Positions 25,575 to 38,673 of a DNA stretch of 64,000 nt are shown here, piece by piece (the stretch's first letter is position 1; each line of letters begins with the position of its first letter). A program made the translations under genes and the position numbers. The stretch is from NCBI GenBank assembly GCA_963693285.1, contig OY848925.1, positions 1,170,817 through 1,234,816 on the forward strand, in the 5' to 3' direction. The notes beneath the pieces were generated by a model that had not been told where the DNA came from, did not search any database, and worked only from the letters and a program-made list of their open reading frames with translations. Source of the stretch: Xestospongia muta. Taxonomy: Eukaryota; Porifera; Demospongiae; Haplosclerida; Petrosiidae.

Positions 25575-25776
25575 CTGCAGGTCCAGGATTGAGTTCAATA
25601 TCACCAGCTAAAATAAGAAGTGATGTAATAAACAATATCAAAGATAATAAGGCAAGGTAGATATCATCCACATCTCCTGATCTTCCTGACCATAGTAATC
25701 CCCCATCTGTATTGGTTCTTTGTGTACTATGATACCATAGGCCTATGCTAGCTCTCCATTGACTAATATCCATCAT
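25575..25776 (-). CDS. 2A-like leader exon (MMDISQW...DIELNPGP), possible alternative first exon of G3
   Basis: Reads MMDISQWRASIGLWYH, then a hydrophobic run YLALLSLILFITSLLILAG and immediately DIELNPGP (25602-25579). That fits the 2A consensus D-[VI]-E-x-N-P-G-P, which causes ribosome skipping before the last proline. A donor follows (CTGCAG|gtata), leaving phase 1, compatible with the G3 exon at 24973. The block 25557-26480 is a copy of 43040-44000, where the same exon begins G5, and the junction at about 25557 lies in the upstream region of the G3 leader. Use in G3 transcripts is inferred; it could be an unexpressed transplanted exon. Similar leaders occur in sea-urchin NLR proteins and in some non-LTR retrotransposons. 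Confidence 0.65.
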
Positions 25777-25917
25777 TTTTGCAAATATGGAATCGAAAAT
25801 ATGAAATCGAGGGAATCTCCTGACATAATTCTTAATCCTCCTCTTTGATGGGCTTTAACTAGATATTATTTATATTAATAAGTTAGCAGATAGTACTCCA
25901 AGATTTGCTGACTGAGA

Positions 25918-26424
25918 TCATTCGTCAGACTAGCTTTACTTGCCAGAGATTTATTGAATTGATAACCCAATTATGTAAGTTCCATGTATTAGATCAACAT
26001 TTGTAGTAAGTATTGCTAGTGTTGAGTAGCCAGTTACTAGATATTGCCTTGTTTCCTCCATTTAGACTCTACAGATCAGTCTCATCTACTGAAGATGTGT
26101 CCCTTTAATAAACCAATCAAGACAGCAGTGACAAATCCTAAATCATCCACAGCCACTTTACCATCTTACATGTTAACTCCAGTATCTACAATGGGCACAC
26201 CCACTATTACATTGAGGGTGAACCAGTTGGAACATCCTCTCAAGTTACTATCCCGTCCAAGTTCTGTTAGAGTCACTAATATAGACACTCATAGTGGACC
26301 ATCAACATTACTTCAACTTATTCCTGATGGAGCTGGAGGTGTGACCAATTCATCATCAACACCAACTTTACCATCTACAACTCCTAAACCACAAGTACTG
26401 ACAATATTTAAACAAAATCACTAA
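25918..26424 (+). pseudogene. truncated copy of the plus-strand Ser/Thr/Pro-rich gene
   Basis: Matches 43392-43948. The acceptor before the first exon has changed from attag to atttg. In the second exon a 1-nt loss shifts frame through RVNQLEHPLKLLS and a deletion of about 57 nt then restores it (PSSVRV). The final exon is deleted: at about 26480 the sequence jumps to the 3' flank. It is not expected to make the normal product. Confidence 0.75.
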
Positions 26425-26603
26425 ATCTTAAAAATGACTCCTTTTTCTCTCTAGATAGTATTACCAAGTTCTTATCAATTGAATTTTGAGTTAGTAAAAT
26501 ACAAAATAACAAAAATGCTACTGCTAAGTATTAGTATATGTGGTCAATGTAAGTGAATTAACAGTATTGTGTATTGTGTTGTAGTATGTACAAGATATTG
26601 ATG

Positions 26604-29600
26604 TTAATGACTTAGTTGGTTCATTATTTCATCACCTATTTCTTTGAGGGCCCTGTCTGTTTGGTTTTGAAGAAACTTATAAAGGTTTCTCAAAAATTCG
26701 ACTGGATTACTATCTGCTTCTATTTGTCTCTGGAGCTCTTCAACTATTGTATCAGCTTTATCATATGCTGTACCACTCATACTTTTAATGTCTTTCCTGA
26801 TACTTGGAGCTATCAGTCCATCAGAATTGAGTCCATTAGCAACACGAAGAGGATCAGCTTCAATGGCATTACAAAGTTTTGCAAATTGTTTGCGAAATAT
26901 TTCAGATGGATCATTATTAACTAGAAATAAAATTAATAGTTATATTGTGGTATACATTTTATATACCTACCAATGGGTTGAAATTCAGCCCCAGCTAATG
27001 TTACTGAGCCTCCATCTAGGTAAGAATTAAAACTTATTTAAAAATAAATAAAAATTGTTACCAGTATCACCACTGAGAGATCGGACAATACATATCTTCT
27101 TAATATTTGCTTCAACTCCTTTCAATGGAACACTGTACTTTATTCTCTTAACAGTACTTGGACTGTGATCTACAGATATTGTTACAAGTGTAAAGGGAAA
27201 AGAAGGAGGAGATTGAACACCGAACATGTCCACATCACTTTTTGATACCTGTATTACCAAGTAAAGAACATCAACAGAAGACTATATTCCTAACCAATGA
27301 TGGGATGGTGTGTGGACTAATACTCCATCCATCATATGGATGTTCTTGTTCTTCTCCAAGAACTAGTTCAATAAAACCATTAACATCTTTGAAAGTGAAA
27401 GAAATATGGTTATCTCTCTCAATATTACTTGGAAGAGAAGTCTTAATGTACTAGTAAAGAAATGAATAGTCAATTAAATAATTAATCAATAATATACAAT
27501 TACCTCAAGTAGACCATTGAGATGTTTAGCAACCATAAACCTCATTAACCATTCACTATCATGCTGTTTAACTTCATATACTACCTGACCTACATACATG
27601 TTATCAGGAGATGAACTAATAACAGGAGATTGATCTACAGTAAAATAACAGATATAATGAGCAGTTAGTAATAGTGTATACCTTGAACTGGACTAGTTAT
27701 TAGAGACTGTTCATTAGGTGTGGTAAGAGAATGAGTTAGAGTAGGTTGTGCTAGATGAAAGGTTGATGAGGAGATTACAACATTAGCTGAAATATCAGAG
27801 TTGGCTTCTAGTAGATTATCTATACATTACAAATCCACATATCTTCATAAAATATAATTACCTTCAGTTGTTTGAACTTCACCCACAATAGGAAGTTCTG
27901 ATGCATCCTCAATGATTTCTTCATCATAATCAGAGATTGACTCATTGTTTTCTTGTAATTCAGAATTATATTGACTGGCAAGAGTCGAGTTGTCAGATGA
28001 TGTATCATCATATCCCACTAGTCTCCTGAATGGACGAGTGAGTGATTTAATGATACTTTTCAAAGAGAACTGTGATAGAGAGATGCCGCCATATTGGTCT
28101 CCTGGTCTGAACTCTCCTCCTTCCTCTAACTGGAACTGGTAAGGAAGAACTGGTTGATTAATAGAAGCTGTAGCAAAGCTCAGATAACTAGTGTGATCTT
28201 CAGTAACTAGATGTGCACAATGTTGGATCTCTAATTTGACTGGTTTAAGTAGTGGCTTAGAGACAGCTATACCATATACAACACTGATTAGTTCAGTGTC
28301 TTCTGGTAATACAAACTGTCCACCAATCAGTGCAGTCACTGCTAGTTCACTGGTCTCTGTTGAAGATAAAGTATCATGAGGAACAGTAATTCTTAAACCA
28401 TATTCATCCCAATTGAAAGACTGAGGAGAGCCTCCTTGAATTAGGAATAACTTCTTACTTGCTACATGGACACCACAAAGTGAATCTGTAAGATTATCAT
28501 TAATGAATGAGACAATATTGTAATATACCATTGACTGGGATAAGGTAGTCAAACTGAACAGATACATCTTTTTTAGCTACTGATGTCTCCATTGACTTAA
28601 TATCACTCTCCTTAACCATAGATAATTCTACAATTACAGAAATTACTATACTTAGTCATTCAATGCAATAGTCACTGTATAATATGACCTTCATACAGTA
28701 CTATGTTTATTTATTCACTCACTGTCATCTGACATTTCTATATCTGTCACATCAGTGGACCCTTCCTCAATCTCAACCATTTGGGATAAACCTATATACA
28801 TTATATCAATACATGGAATATAACTTATACAGTGTTAAATATGAACTCACTGGAAGTAACAATTTGTTTCTTTGGTGACGGGACATCCTCAGGAAATTTG
28901 TTGGGTCGTTTACGCATTAAAAGACCTGCAGTTAGATAGAAGAATGTAAAATGATAGATACAATGAAAAAAGATCAATGATATTCATGCAACAAATATAA
29001 GCTATCAAGTATCATTATTTACTCACTCTCTGATGTCTGTACATCTGTGACACATGTATCAGTAGATACTTCCATCATCTCAACCAAACCTGTATATATA
29101 TATATTAGATTGATTCAGTTAGTGTCAAAATTAAGCCACATATAAATGTAGTGTCTTAATAAATTTTCTACATCTATACATCATTCATATTCTCTTCAAT
29201 AACATACCAGAGATCAAGTCCTTCCTTCCAATAGACATTAATCCATCCTCAAGATCTTGTAACTGTCCTCCCTCTGCACTCCATTTCTCTAGGAGTTGTC
29301 TCATGTACATTGTAGAGTCTCCTGGTGTAGATTTTATTGATGACAGTACAGACTGATCTATACCCAGTGATACTCCTAACTGTTCCCAATGATCTTGTAT
29401 TGGTTGGAGAACTACCTCCAGTTTGGGGAGATATTGGAGAATATCTGTTACATGCAAAACATGTTGTAGTATAGCAAACGTTTAACTAACCTAACTGAAC
29501 TACAGGCTTCATAGCATGACTATGTTTGGTTTCATACTTTAGTAGTTCCTCTTTGCAAATTAACAATTCCTTTCGTAGATTTTCTATCTCAAGAGTTTTA

Positions 29601-32600
29601 GCAGATAACATTCTGAGTTTCATGTTATCTAGAGGGTTGTCAAATTGGATTGACACATCCATTTTTGCTGGTGACTCCGTCTGTATAGCTATACTCTCCT
29701 TCTCAACCAATTCTACATAGAAAAAGAAATGCAAACAAAATTCTTAGTTAAAGTTATGACATTCATACAATAAATGTACATAGTATAGGAAAATATGGGA
29801 ACTTGAAAACAGTAAGGAAATATTTCCTCATTGTTTTCAAGCTCTAATATTTCTTTCCTTTGTTTTTAACTTTTATCTAATGGTTGGTGTTACAATAGGA
29901 AAAAAACACTAAAATGCTGAATGCTTGTGATTACACTTATTTTTATTACTGAGATAGTAAAAAAATTACTCGGCATGTTGAATAAATATAAAGTGGCATA
30001 GACTTTGTTACACAAGCAGTAATTTTTCTACTGCTATTCTCAGATATACAGCTACAGAAAAGTTGTAAAGATAATAGGTAGCTGGGAAATTACATACAAA
30101 ATAAAAAACCCATACATTGATAGGTGTTGTTTGGTAATCAAGTCCATAGATAATTCTAAAATGGCAGAAATTATTATAATCAATCAATGCATTAGTCACT
30201 GCATAATATGACCTTCATATAGTATACTAATATCAATACATATAACATAGTATCACAACATTGAATATCAACTCACTGGAAGTAAGAGATTGTCTTTTTG
30301 ATGTTGGCTCTTCTTCAAGAAGTTGACTGGATCGTTTACGTATTAAAAGACCTAACATTTGAATAAAAAGTTCATGCATTAGTCAAATTCCATAATATAA
30401 AACAAAAGAACTTCCTTATTAAAGTTGGATTGATGGGAGATGTTAAAGTAAATGATTATAATTATAAAGATTGTCCTAAAATTATTTTAATGATACTGTC
30501 TTTGCTATAAAGGACTGGAGACATAAAATGTAGGAAGAAGCTATGGAGCTGATCTAAGACTTTTCTCAAGCTACAGAAACTCAGAAGCTTTGATAAGTCA
30601 TGCCCAATTTAAATCACTTGCAGTAACAGTATTTGAAGTCATTAGTTGTAACGTGGATAGGATCAGTGGTTATTGTATGTGAGTTAATTTCATTTGTATC
30701 TCTCCAAAGTTGCATAGAACAATAATATGAAATGGACATACCTGTAGATATATATGCATACACAAGTGGCCCACAACAATCCTAGGACTGCCTATATATA
30801 TATAGTATGCACAATATGTCAGGCAGAACAAGAGTTAAAATGAATTGCCAAATGAATATCTAAAACATATCTATTAAAGCAGCAACCCAATTACTTTAGG
30901 TATTAATAAGCCTAGAGAACAGACAATTTTAACACCTGCACAAATAATTTTCTATAGTAATGTATGTTGCTACATGGAACATGTATCATCTTGTACTGGT
31001 TGGAAACTACCTCCAGTTTGGGGAGATACTGGCAAATATCTTTTATATACTGTACACAGTGTTACAGTATAGAAGTGTTTAACTAACCTGACTGGACTAG
31101 AGGCTTCATAGTAGGACTATGTTTAGTTTTATACTCTTTATAACTTGACAATTCCTTTCGTAGAGTTTCTATCTCTAACGTTTTAGCAGATGACATTTTT
31201 TCTTGCATTTCAGCTTTTTCTGTGACTGCTTTTAAACCAATTATAGTTCTAAAATGATTTGTTATAAGAAATAATATGTTTCTTACTATTTTCAAGCTCC
31301 AATATTTTCATTTCCATTGTTTTTAATTCTTCCTTTAGTGATTGTCGTTCTATAATAAGAAAAAACCCACCAAGGTACTGAACACATGTCACTTGCAATT
31401 ATGAATCACAAATAAATAGTTTGTTGAATTTTAGTGCTGAGATTAGGAATTGTTCTCTTTGGTCTATTTACTAGTTTCTTTACCTTTTTCTTTTGATTCC
31501 TTGAGCTTTAACTCACGTTCTTGTTTCTTTATTCTCTTTTGGTCTTCTTCATTATATAAATCTTGACTACCTATAAAATATTAATAGTATACACTATATC
31601 TTATTGACTGTCAAATGTGTATATGTGTGTGTGTGTAGTAAAATCACAAAAATGATTTATGAATTAGTCATTTAGAAATGCTACAAACATAATAGGATAG
31701 AACTAGCTTTTGGCTAATTCTGAAGATTGGAAGAAAGTTGTTTAATTTAATTTACAAAAGCTTATAAGATTCATCATTCATGAGAAATTCAGACAAGAAA
31801 CAACATGTAAATCTATATTATGATTATTTCTGACATTTACAGTTAACTTTAAAGTTTGATGCATGAGGTTTTGGCTTTATAATGCAGTTCTACTTGTATA
31901 TAGTTAGTATCAATGATCCTTAACAAGTGACATAGTTAACTATAGCAATTATCATTATATCATTAATGGAATATACTTACTAACATAAAGTGTAGTAACA
32001 ACTAAGAAGCAATGAGAAATTCTAAATACCTTGAGAGGAGAGTGGAATGCCATAATTATCCTTCAGTATTAAAACAACATCTGTTCTTTTCATCTTAATG
32101 AGTACATCTGTAAATGCTATCCATGAAAGTGAAGGATTTGTAGATAAGAGATGTTCAAAGAATTCTAGACGGCTCTTTTCCATATCTTTGCTATCAATTT
32201 TGTCTAATACTGAGGATGATACTTTCAAAAGAGTACCCAGTAAGTAAATATCCAGGTTAGATGGAAGTAGGAACATTATATCTTCAATCTTTAGCTCACC
32301 CACTAGAAATTAAATAATCACACTTAATTATATAATAGATAGTGAATTAATACAGATATGACAGTAGTGTCTACTATTATTACAAATATAACAATAAAAA
32401 AGATGAGAGTGATAACTATCCCAACTAATTAAATGTTATTTAAAAATTCTCATTGGTTTAGATACAAGTACAGGGATGATTGACTTCAATTGGTGAGCAT
32501 GAACAAGCCACCCGGGGTGTTCTAGTTCCCAGGGTGTTTGAGATATTTTGTAAGACAAGTAAGCCATATATTACATATTCTATTAGTAAGATTTTTAGAA

Positions 32601-35600
32601 ATAATATTTACAACAAATATGTATAGTCAAGAGAGACAAATGAAAGATGAGAACAAAGACTGTAGTAGCATAAATAGCTACAAAGAGAGCAGAGAAGACA
32701 AACATGTGGGTATACAGCTCATTAGCACAAGAAAAATATACTGCTTATAATTACAGTACTGTGGTGGTCTTTCCCCCTTCCTCATACATAACTCATGATG
32801 TCATATTCACCGAATGAATATATGAATAAAGGTTTGTGTAGTACTTAGTGTATGGGCATCCTTCATTGGCAGTTGTTATTGTAATTGTTAACCACTTAAT
32901 GGCACTACAATTAATTTAGATAACTTATATAAAGTTTTCTCTAGGGGTTATACCTAACGTCCAAAACCTTTTGAGGGATTTATCTGATGACTAAACATAA
33001 TTAGTGTAGGGTTAAATATTCTGTAGTGATCTTTGAATAAGGGGGGTAATAGATGTATATTTATCAACTTAATTTTTACCTTCAAATTGGCAACCTCTTA
33101 GCTTCTTTGTCAGTTCTCTTGTGTTATATCCAGTTCTCATTAGAGTAGCAACCACCTCTCCCCAGGTGTCATCAGGACAATGTTCTAGCCAGTACTCACA
33201 CACCTTTCGCTTATACTTGGTATCATTGTATCCCCCACATTCTTGTTCAATCTGATTAAGTACATCTACTGGTACTTTCAATCCCACACCAAGCAGGAAA
33301 AAGTCTAAACTGATATTACTTAACTCAACAAGCAAGACATCAATTGTAGGTTTTTTATATGGCAACTTGTCTATAATGTGAAATAATACAATAAAGTCAT
33401 AAAATGAAATAACGTATTATAGCTTTCATAAACATTATATCTATTATATAAATAAGGTCACAACTGCCATAAAAATGTGTACAAAGTTTAAAGCATCATT
33501 ACATGCACAAAATGAGTACATACACTATTATAGTACATACATTACTTGTACTATAATTTTTATTGCCTGGCACACACATGTTAGACAATCCTATAATCAT
33601 TTTTGAACTATATGTATATGTCCACTTTCATAATTCAATTATTGTTGTATGTGACTTTTGAGATCAACAATTGAAATTAAACCACATCATTAACTGCTAA
33701 CACATATAGCAACAAATGAAATTTATTAAGTCTAACCACGAGCATTACAATGATGGGTGTGACTGATAATGCTAGCTTCTTGCTTGCTTCTGACTATATT
33801 TCTAGTATTCTATAGCTATAATCTTTCACAAAGACTGTAGCTAACTGCTAATTATACAATCTTTGTAGCTCTAGTTAGTGTTTTATTGTAAGTCAGTATC
33901 TTATTTATTTGTATGAAAAATTAAAAGAACTTAAATATCTATCAATATTTGATTCTATATATTTTCAGTGTGATTTATGTGTGTCTAGTTACATAATACA
34001 TAGACAAACATAACTTACAATCTGAAACGTAGTCACCATCAATGAGGAAATCAGGCATGGTACATAAGAATCCTGTAAATAATAACTTGATTATGTAAAA
34101 GTCAGCTCAAACACATGATACATGTAATTTGTATGAGCCAACAATAAGTGTAATTCAGGCACAAGTGTTTCCAAAAATTTCTTCTGTTTTGGATTCAAGA
34201 TATTAGTGACCTCAAGTGAACCACCCATTAACTAACTTTAAATTTAACAATAGTTATTATTCTGTCTAACAAAAGTGTTACTGTTAATGTCTTTGACATT
34301 ATAATAATCAGTGAGAATTCCTTGCACTGTAAATGTTTATATTGTTCAAAATATATGCTACAGCTTTCATGCTATAAACAAGAAATCAATGAATGCTTTG
34401 AAAGATAACATTGTATGGATCTTTAAAATTGTAAAACTAGCTGACAAATTATAGATTGTCAAAATACTAGTAGAAGTTCTAAATTTAACTTCGTAATTCA
34501 TTAATAAGAGGTGTGGTGGTTACAGTCTTATTAATAAACTAGTAAACACTGATAATATAATTGCTGTAGTGTACAGTCTCTTACGTGATAAAACATAACA
34601 ATAAATGTTGTATTTCCACATCTTCATAGCAAGTTCCTTCTGACCACTTTTATCAACAGCAGTGATCACCTCCTTCCAATATAGTGTTTTTCCTGATGTT
34701 TTATAACTCTGTCTAAGCCAGTACTCCCAGATAACTATCTTAGTTCTATTGGGATCACTTCTATAGAGCTTCTCTTTAGAGATATCTAGTTGTAGTCCAG
34801 GGAAGGGTAGATCATCAATGGACACATCATTAACATATCTTAACAACTGTGGTAGTAGAACTGGTTGATCTACAAGTGTATAGATACAATAAATAAGATA
34901 TTATATTAATATATGTGAGGAGATTAACACTTATAGTGTCATTAAGAACATAGCCAATTTATCTTAACCTCGCTGTGCGTGGGCACAAAGCGAGGTTACT
35001 GTAGTCTGTCAGTGTGTGTGTGTGTGTGTCTGCACTGCCTGTTACCAGAGATTGTTTTAAAACTGCTATAACTTGGCAAGCGAAGCATTAGCAGCTACCA
35101 ACGTTTAGCAATGAATAGAAAAATGTGTGGACTTTACAACAGTAGTATCAAGAACATTGTCAATGAAAGCCTAAGCTTAAAACTCGCAAAAGAATTTTCA
35201 GGCTGCAGAGGTCAATGTGCTGTTTCTCAAAAAGTAAAAAACTTAATGTGAAGATTTTTTAGTATGTTGTAGACAATCTCAGAGAAATACGCATCAGCAA
35301 GACAGAAGGCCATTGGTCGAAGAAGTCATCATAAAAGTTCTGAAAGTGTTTTTAAGATTGTACGTGGACTTGGAGTGAAGTGACGCATTCAGGAAATGTC
35401 TCAGAGCACTGAAAAAAGCTACTACTAATAGATAATATATCGATTTATATTTGTACTCGGGACGTTTCCAAAGAACGTTTCATCTTTAAGTTACAATAAA
35501 TTTTGTATATGAAATATTGATACATTTTAAAGCCTAATGTAAAGACTCAGAGAGACTTTTCATCACAAATTTAGCACTTAATCTTGCTTGGCAATTGAAT

Positions 35601-38477
35601 GATACTATCACTTACTCAGTTACTGCTTCACAAACATGGCAAAGCTAGAAATCAAGCAACAATTAATGAGCATATACAGAATGACAAAGTTTACCATTTT
35701 ATAACCACACCTTCTGGAATGTTAATAAATTTTCTTGCAATAACAACATCATAGCTGGGCCTAAGCTGGCATAGGATTTATAAATAACTTAGAAACTGCA
35801 GGGAGGTTTAGCACTTTAGTGCCTTTCATTTATATTTTACATTAGGTTGATTACTCAATTACATACTATTATTAACTATTTTAGTCAATTAGGAATTCAA
35901 TATCTGATAACCACTGCACCTTTCAATGAAGATGAATGATGACACCATATTGCATAAGCTGATGAGAACTTCTTCATAATTGTAAGATTTCTTATGAGAT
36001 CAGTTGAGGTGAGGCAAGAATAAGTTATTATGTACTCCAGTAACTTCCTGAGAGCTATCATAGGGTCTGTAGCATCAGGAAAAACAGACGAGTTTCTCAT
36101 ATCCTGGGTCTTGATGGTCTCACAAAGTTCATCTACCTCCTCCCACTCTAGTGGTCCTATCTCTTCTAATACATTGCCCAGTTCAGAGCTTGTAATGTAG
36201 TCTATACAGTAAATTTAACATTACAGATAATAATAGCTGTAGTTATACATATAATATTTAAAGTGGCTAGTAGTCTGGCAGCCAGACAATGACTTATAAC
36301 ATGTCTAACCATTTAGTAATGGTAGGATATGGACACGAATAGCGAGGATTGTGTATGTATGTACACACACACACACTTATTTTCTTTGCTATAATGTATT
36401 TTTTAAAATCTATGAAAAGCAGTGTTTGTGGGATAGAGGTTAACAGTGGCATATCTAAACTCTGCCTACTAGGCCTGAGCATCACAATCCAATCATTAAT
36501 ACCCACTCGGGTCATAAAATATTGCTTCCTCTTTTTCCTATTTTGATTGAAACATTTTTAATTTACCTTTGTTTGATGTTTAGAATGTCTAGAGATGCAA
36601 ATGCCACCATTTCAAGAGTCTGATGCCAGAAATCAATGCAAAACAATTGACCATAACATTATGAATAATTAATTAAGTATAAAAAATTTGCCATGTGTTT
36701 TATGTGCCATTTTAGGCCCTATCATTACTTTTACTCTACCTACACCACTGGAGGTATATGACATATTAGACATACTTTATGTGTATGATATTTGATGGCT
36801 CAATAAATGTTACAAACTTAAGAATTTAAAAGTCTATTGCCAATGGCCATGTGCTAGCTTATATTATAGAGTGGTAGTGACAGGTTATTATGAATGTCAT
36901 GATAAGTTATATCAGATACCGTAGTTGCCCGAGCAAGTGCCCACCTCTTTGTAAGCGCCCACCCCCTTATTTTGTCCTTAAAGGAAAATGTCAATTTTCT
37001 GTGCAAGCACCCACCCCCATCCCACCCTCTTAGATTTGTGGTTATTGTGGTTATTATCATGTGTTGAGCAAAGAGAAATAAGTTAAGCTATATAACAATT
37101 TTCTAAGTTTGGACATTATAGTTTCGTTGTCTTTTGTTCCATTTGGAATTGAAAAGGTCAGCTCACAAGGCACTTCTAAACCGCCTTGCTCAATGGAAGA
37201 TCTTCTCCTTTTGTCCTTCACTATACAGCATATCATTATTGTGAGTCAAGAAACTTGTCAAACTGCTTATCCCACTCTCTAATACGCTTTCTGTTTACAC
37301 TGTACTTCTTTGCTATAGCAGATACATTGCACTCTGGGTGAGTTCTCAGAGCTTTGACAGCTTCAACTTCTTCACCATACACACAGAATATTCATGGTAA
37401 TTAATTAAATATTCATAAGTGGGCACTTACTAGAAGCCACTTTTGAAAAATCACATGTAAGCACCCACCCCTTTCAAATTCCAAATAAACTGTAAGCGCC
37501 CATGGGTGCTTACTCGGGGAACTACGGTATATCATAGTTCATAAATCTATATGTATTATATAAACCTATCAACTCAGGGTTTTGTAAAGATATCACATTT
37601 TGGCCAACAGTCCTTAGGTAATGATAACTTCACAAATTTCATCATTGGCAGGTTTATATACCACATATAGACCTCTAACCTGTGATATATATTATACATA
37701 TGTTCATTTGTTGGAGTTACACTACAGATAGTTGTGGTTTACTATAAATATACATATTAATTATTCATATTTCCTGAGGGTGGACCAAAAGGAAATATGA
37801 ATAATTAACAAGTATATTTTCAATAAATCATGTCTATCCACGGATAAGTGGTTTGTATTGTTGAAGTCACACATTAAATGTGCAATGGACTAGCATTTAA
37901 TTGCTCAAATGACAAGTTGCCTGGTAACATGATGTTTTGTCCTTTGCAATTTTAACTTTAGTATTTTGAATATAAGCTTTTTCTCTCTGCAAGTTACTTC
38001 TATGATTCATTTAGCATATTGGATATAAAACTCACCAAAGATTTGTTTTCCAGAGTCAAACCACTCCTTTAGAATGAATGAATTTAATAGTTGTTAGCAA
38101 TAAAGCCAAATGTAAAGATGTAACCTAGATTAGTTATCAAAGTCCTAAGAAATGCTAATCTTTCATATACAAAAGAAATCAAGTAAATTAGTTCTGACTG
38201 ATGACTGACAAGTCTGAATTTGGTGTCTCGCTAATGTCATTTGTGATAGCAGAAAAAACTTTATAATATTGCTATTTTTATACTGTTTACTTTGTGTATT
38301 GTTTTGCTACTTCATGTAAAATATCACTATTATACCAACCACAGTTCAGATATATAAAGTTATATCATAGTCAGCACCTTTCATGTATGACTTCATCATG
38401 ATACAAATAAATATGATATATTATGATAATTAATATTGTTTATATTTGTACTTACAAGATCCTTGAGAGACAGACAT
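26604..38477 (-). CDS. G4: MSVSQGS-type multi-death-domain, coiled-coil, ZU5, CARD-like protein
   Basis: Leader exon 38477-38456 (MSVSQGS), a 2.25-kb intron, then 36201-35920 (helical death-like), 34869-34585 (death domain, four residues shorter than G3 at the YQSH site), about 34075-34019, 33370-33080 (death domain), 32302-32030 (death domain), about 31570-31470, 31345-31287 and 31245-31090 (coiled coil), about 30352-30276 (basic, KRSSQ...SKRQ), 29712-29491 (coiled coil, AIQTESP), 29444-29208 (death domain), about 29095-29030, 28927-28855, 28797-28725, 28630-28530, 28485-27862 (ZU5), then the beta-rich exons to 27247-27060, a short exon near 27018-26966 and 26920-26604 (CARD-like, ending NQLSH). 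The CIVRSL codons are intact, unlike G3. A second death-domain exon is reduced to a fragment at about 30987-31035. Introns contain two inserted elements. The most complete CARD-bearing copy together with G6. Confidence 0.75.
34967..35829. mobile_element. inserted dispersed element in a G4 intron (about 863 bp)
   Basis: The G3 and G6 introns give the empty site: at 51850-51880 atttatctta runs straight into tattttacatt. In G4 about 863 bp intervene, flanked by tta on both sides, a possible 3-bp target duplication. The element opens with a hairpin (cctcgct...agcgagg, 34968-34995), holds a (TG)n run, and ends near a second small hairpin (gcact-tt-agtgc). No coding frame and no long terminal inverted repeats were seen, so the class is open. 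Confidence 0.75.
36917..37529. mobile_element. TA-flanked DNA-transposon relic with terminal inverted repeats
   Basis: Left end taccgtagttgcccgagcaa and right end, read on the minus strand, taccgtagttccccgagtaa, about 27 bp each with few mismatches. Subterminal text repeats gcgcccaccc-like motifs. On the minus strand about 37377-37238 encodes GEEVEAVKALRTH, then AIAKKYSVNRKRIREWDKQ, a helix-turn-helix typical of pogo/Tc1-mariner-type transposases. No catalytic domain remains, so it is a non-autonomous, internally deleted copy. Confidence 0.8.
37757..37808. repeat. perfect 18-bp inverted repeat
   Basis: Arms ttaattattcatatttcc and ggaaatatgaataattaa enclose 16 nt. It sits in the first intron of G4. 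It could be a tiny inverted-repeat element; no function is visible. Confidence 0.9.
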
Positions 38478-38673
38478 AGTTAAATTGTTAAGAGATGGGG
38501 CAGAAAAATGGGAACAGTTGCACGTGCTTTATTATAGTTAAGTTAATTAATTTATAAAATTTATTAACAATAATAATTATCTATTATCAGCTGCAAAATG
38601 TAATATTTAATATTTTACTCGGAGAGTTAAATGGACACAAAGTGTAGTACTACTAAAGTTTGCTCAATATTTA

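Larger units (their letters stand above)
36202..38455. other. first intron of G4
   Basis: Long intron between the MSVSQGS exon and exon 2; the same intron in G3 and G6 is about 255 bp. It holds an (AC)n run near 36360, the transposon relic 36917-37529 and the palindrome 37757-37808. The rest is AT-rich with no exon recognised. Confidence 0.6.

Noticed and set aside
26616..26924. Plus-strand frames over the CARD-like exons (also 17631, 38816, 44719)
   Set aside because: They are antisense shadows of the conserved minus-strand last exons; the minus frames are conserved between paralogues and end in a shared stop.
36854..37060. Open frame inside the inverted-repeat element
   Set aside because: It crosses the terminal repeat and reads low-complexity repeats; the recognisable helix-turn-helix is in another place.
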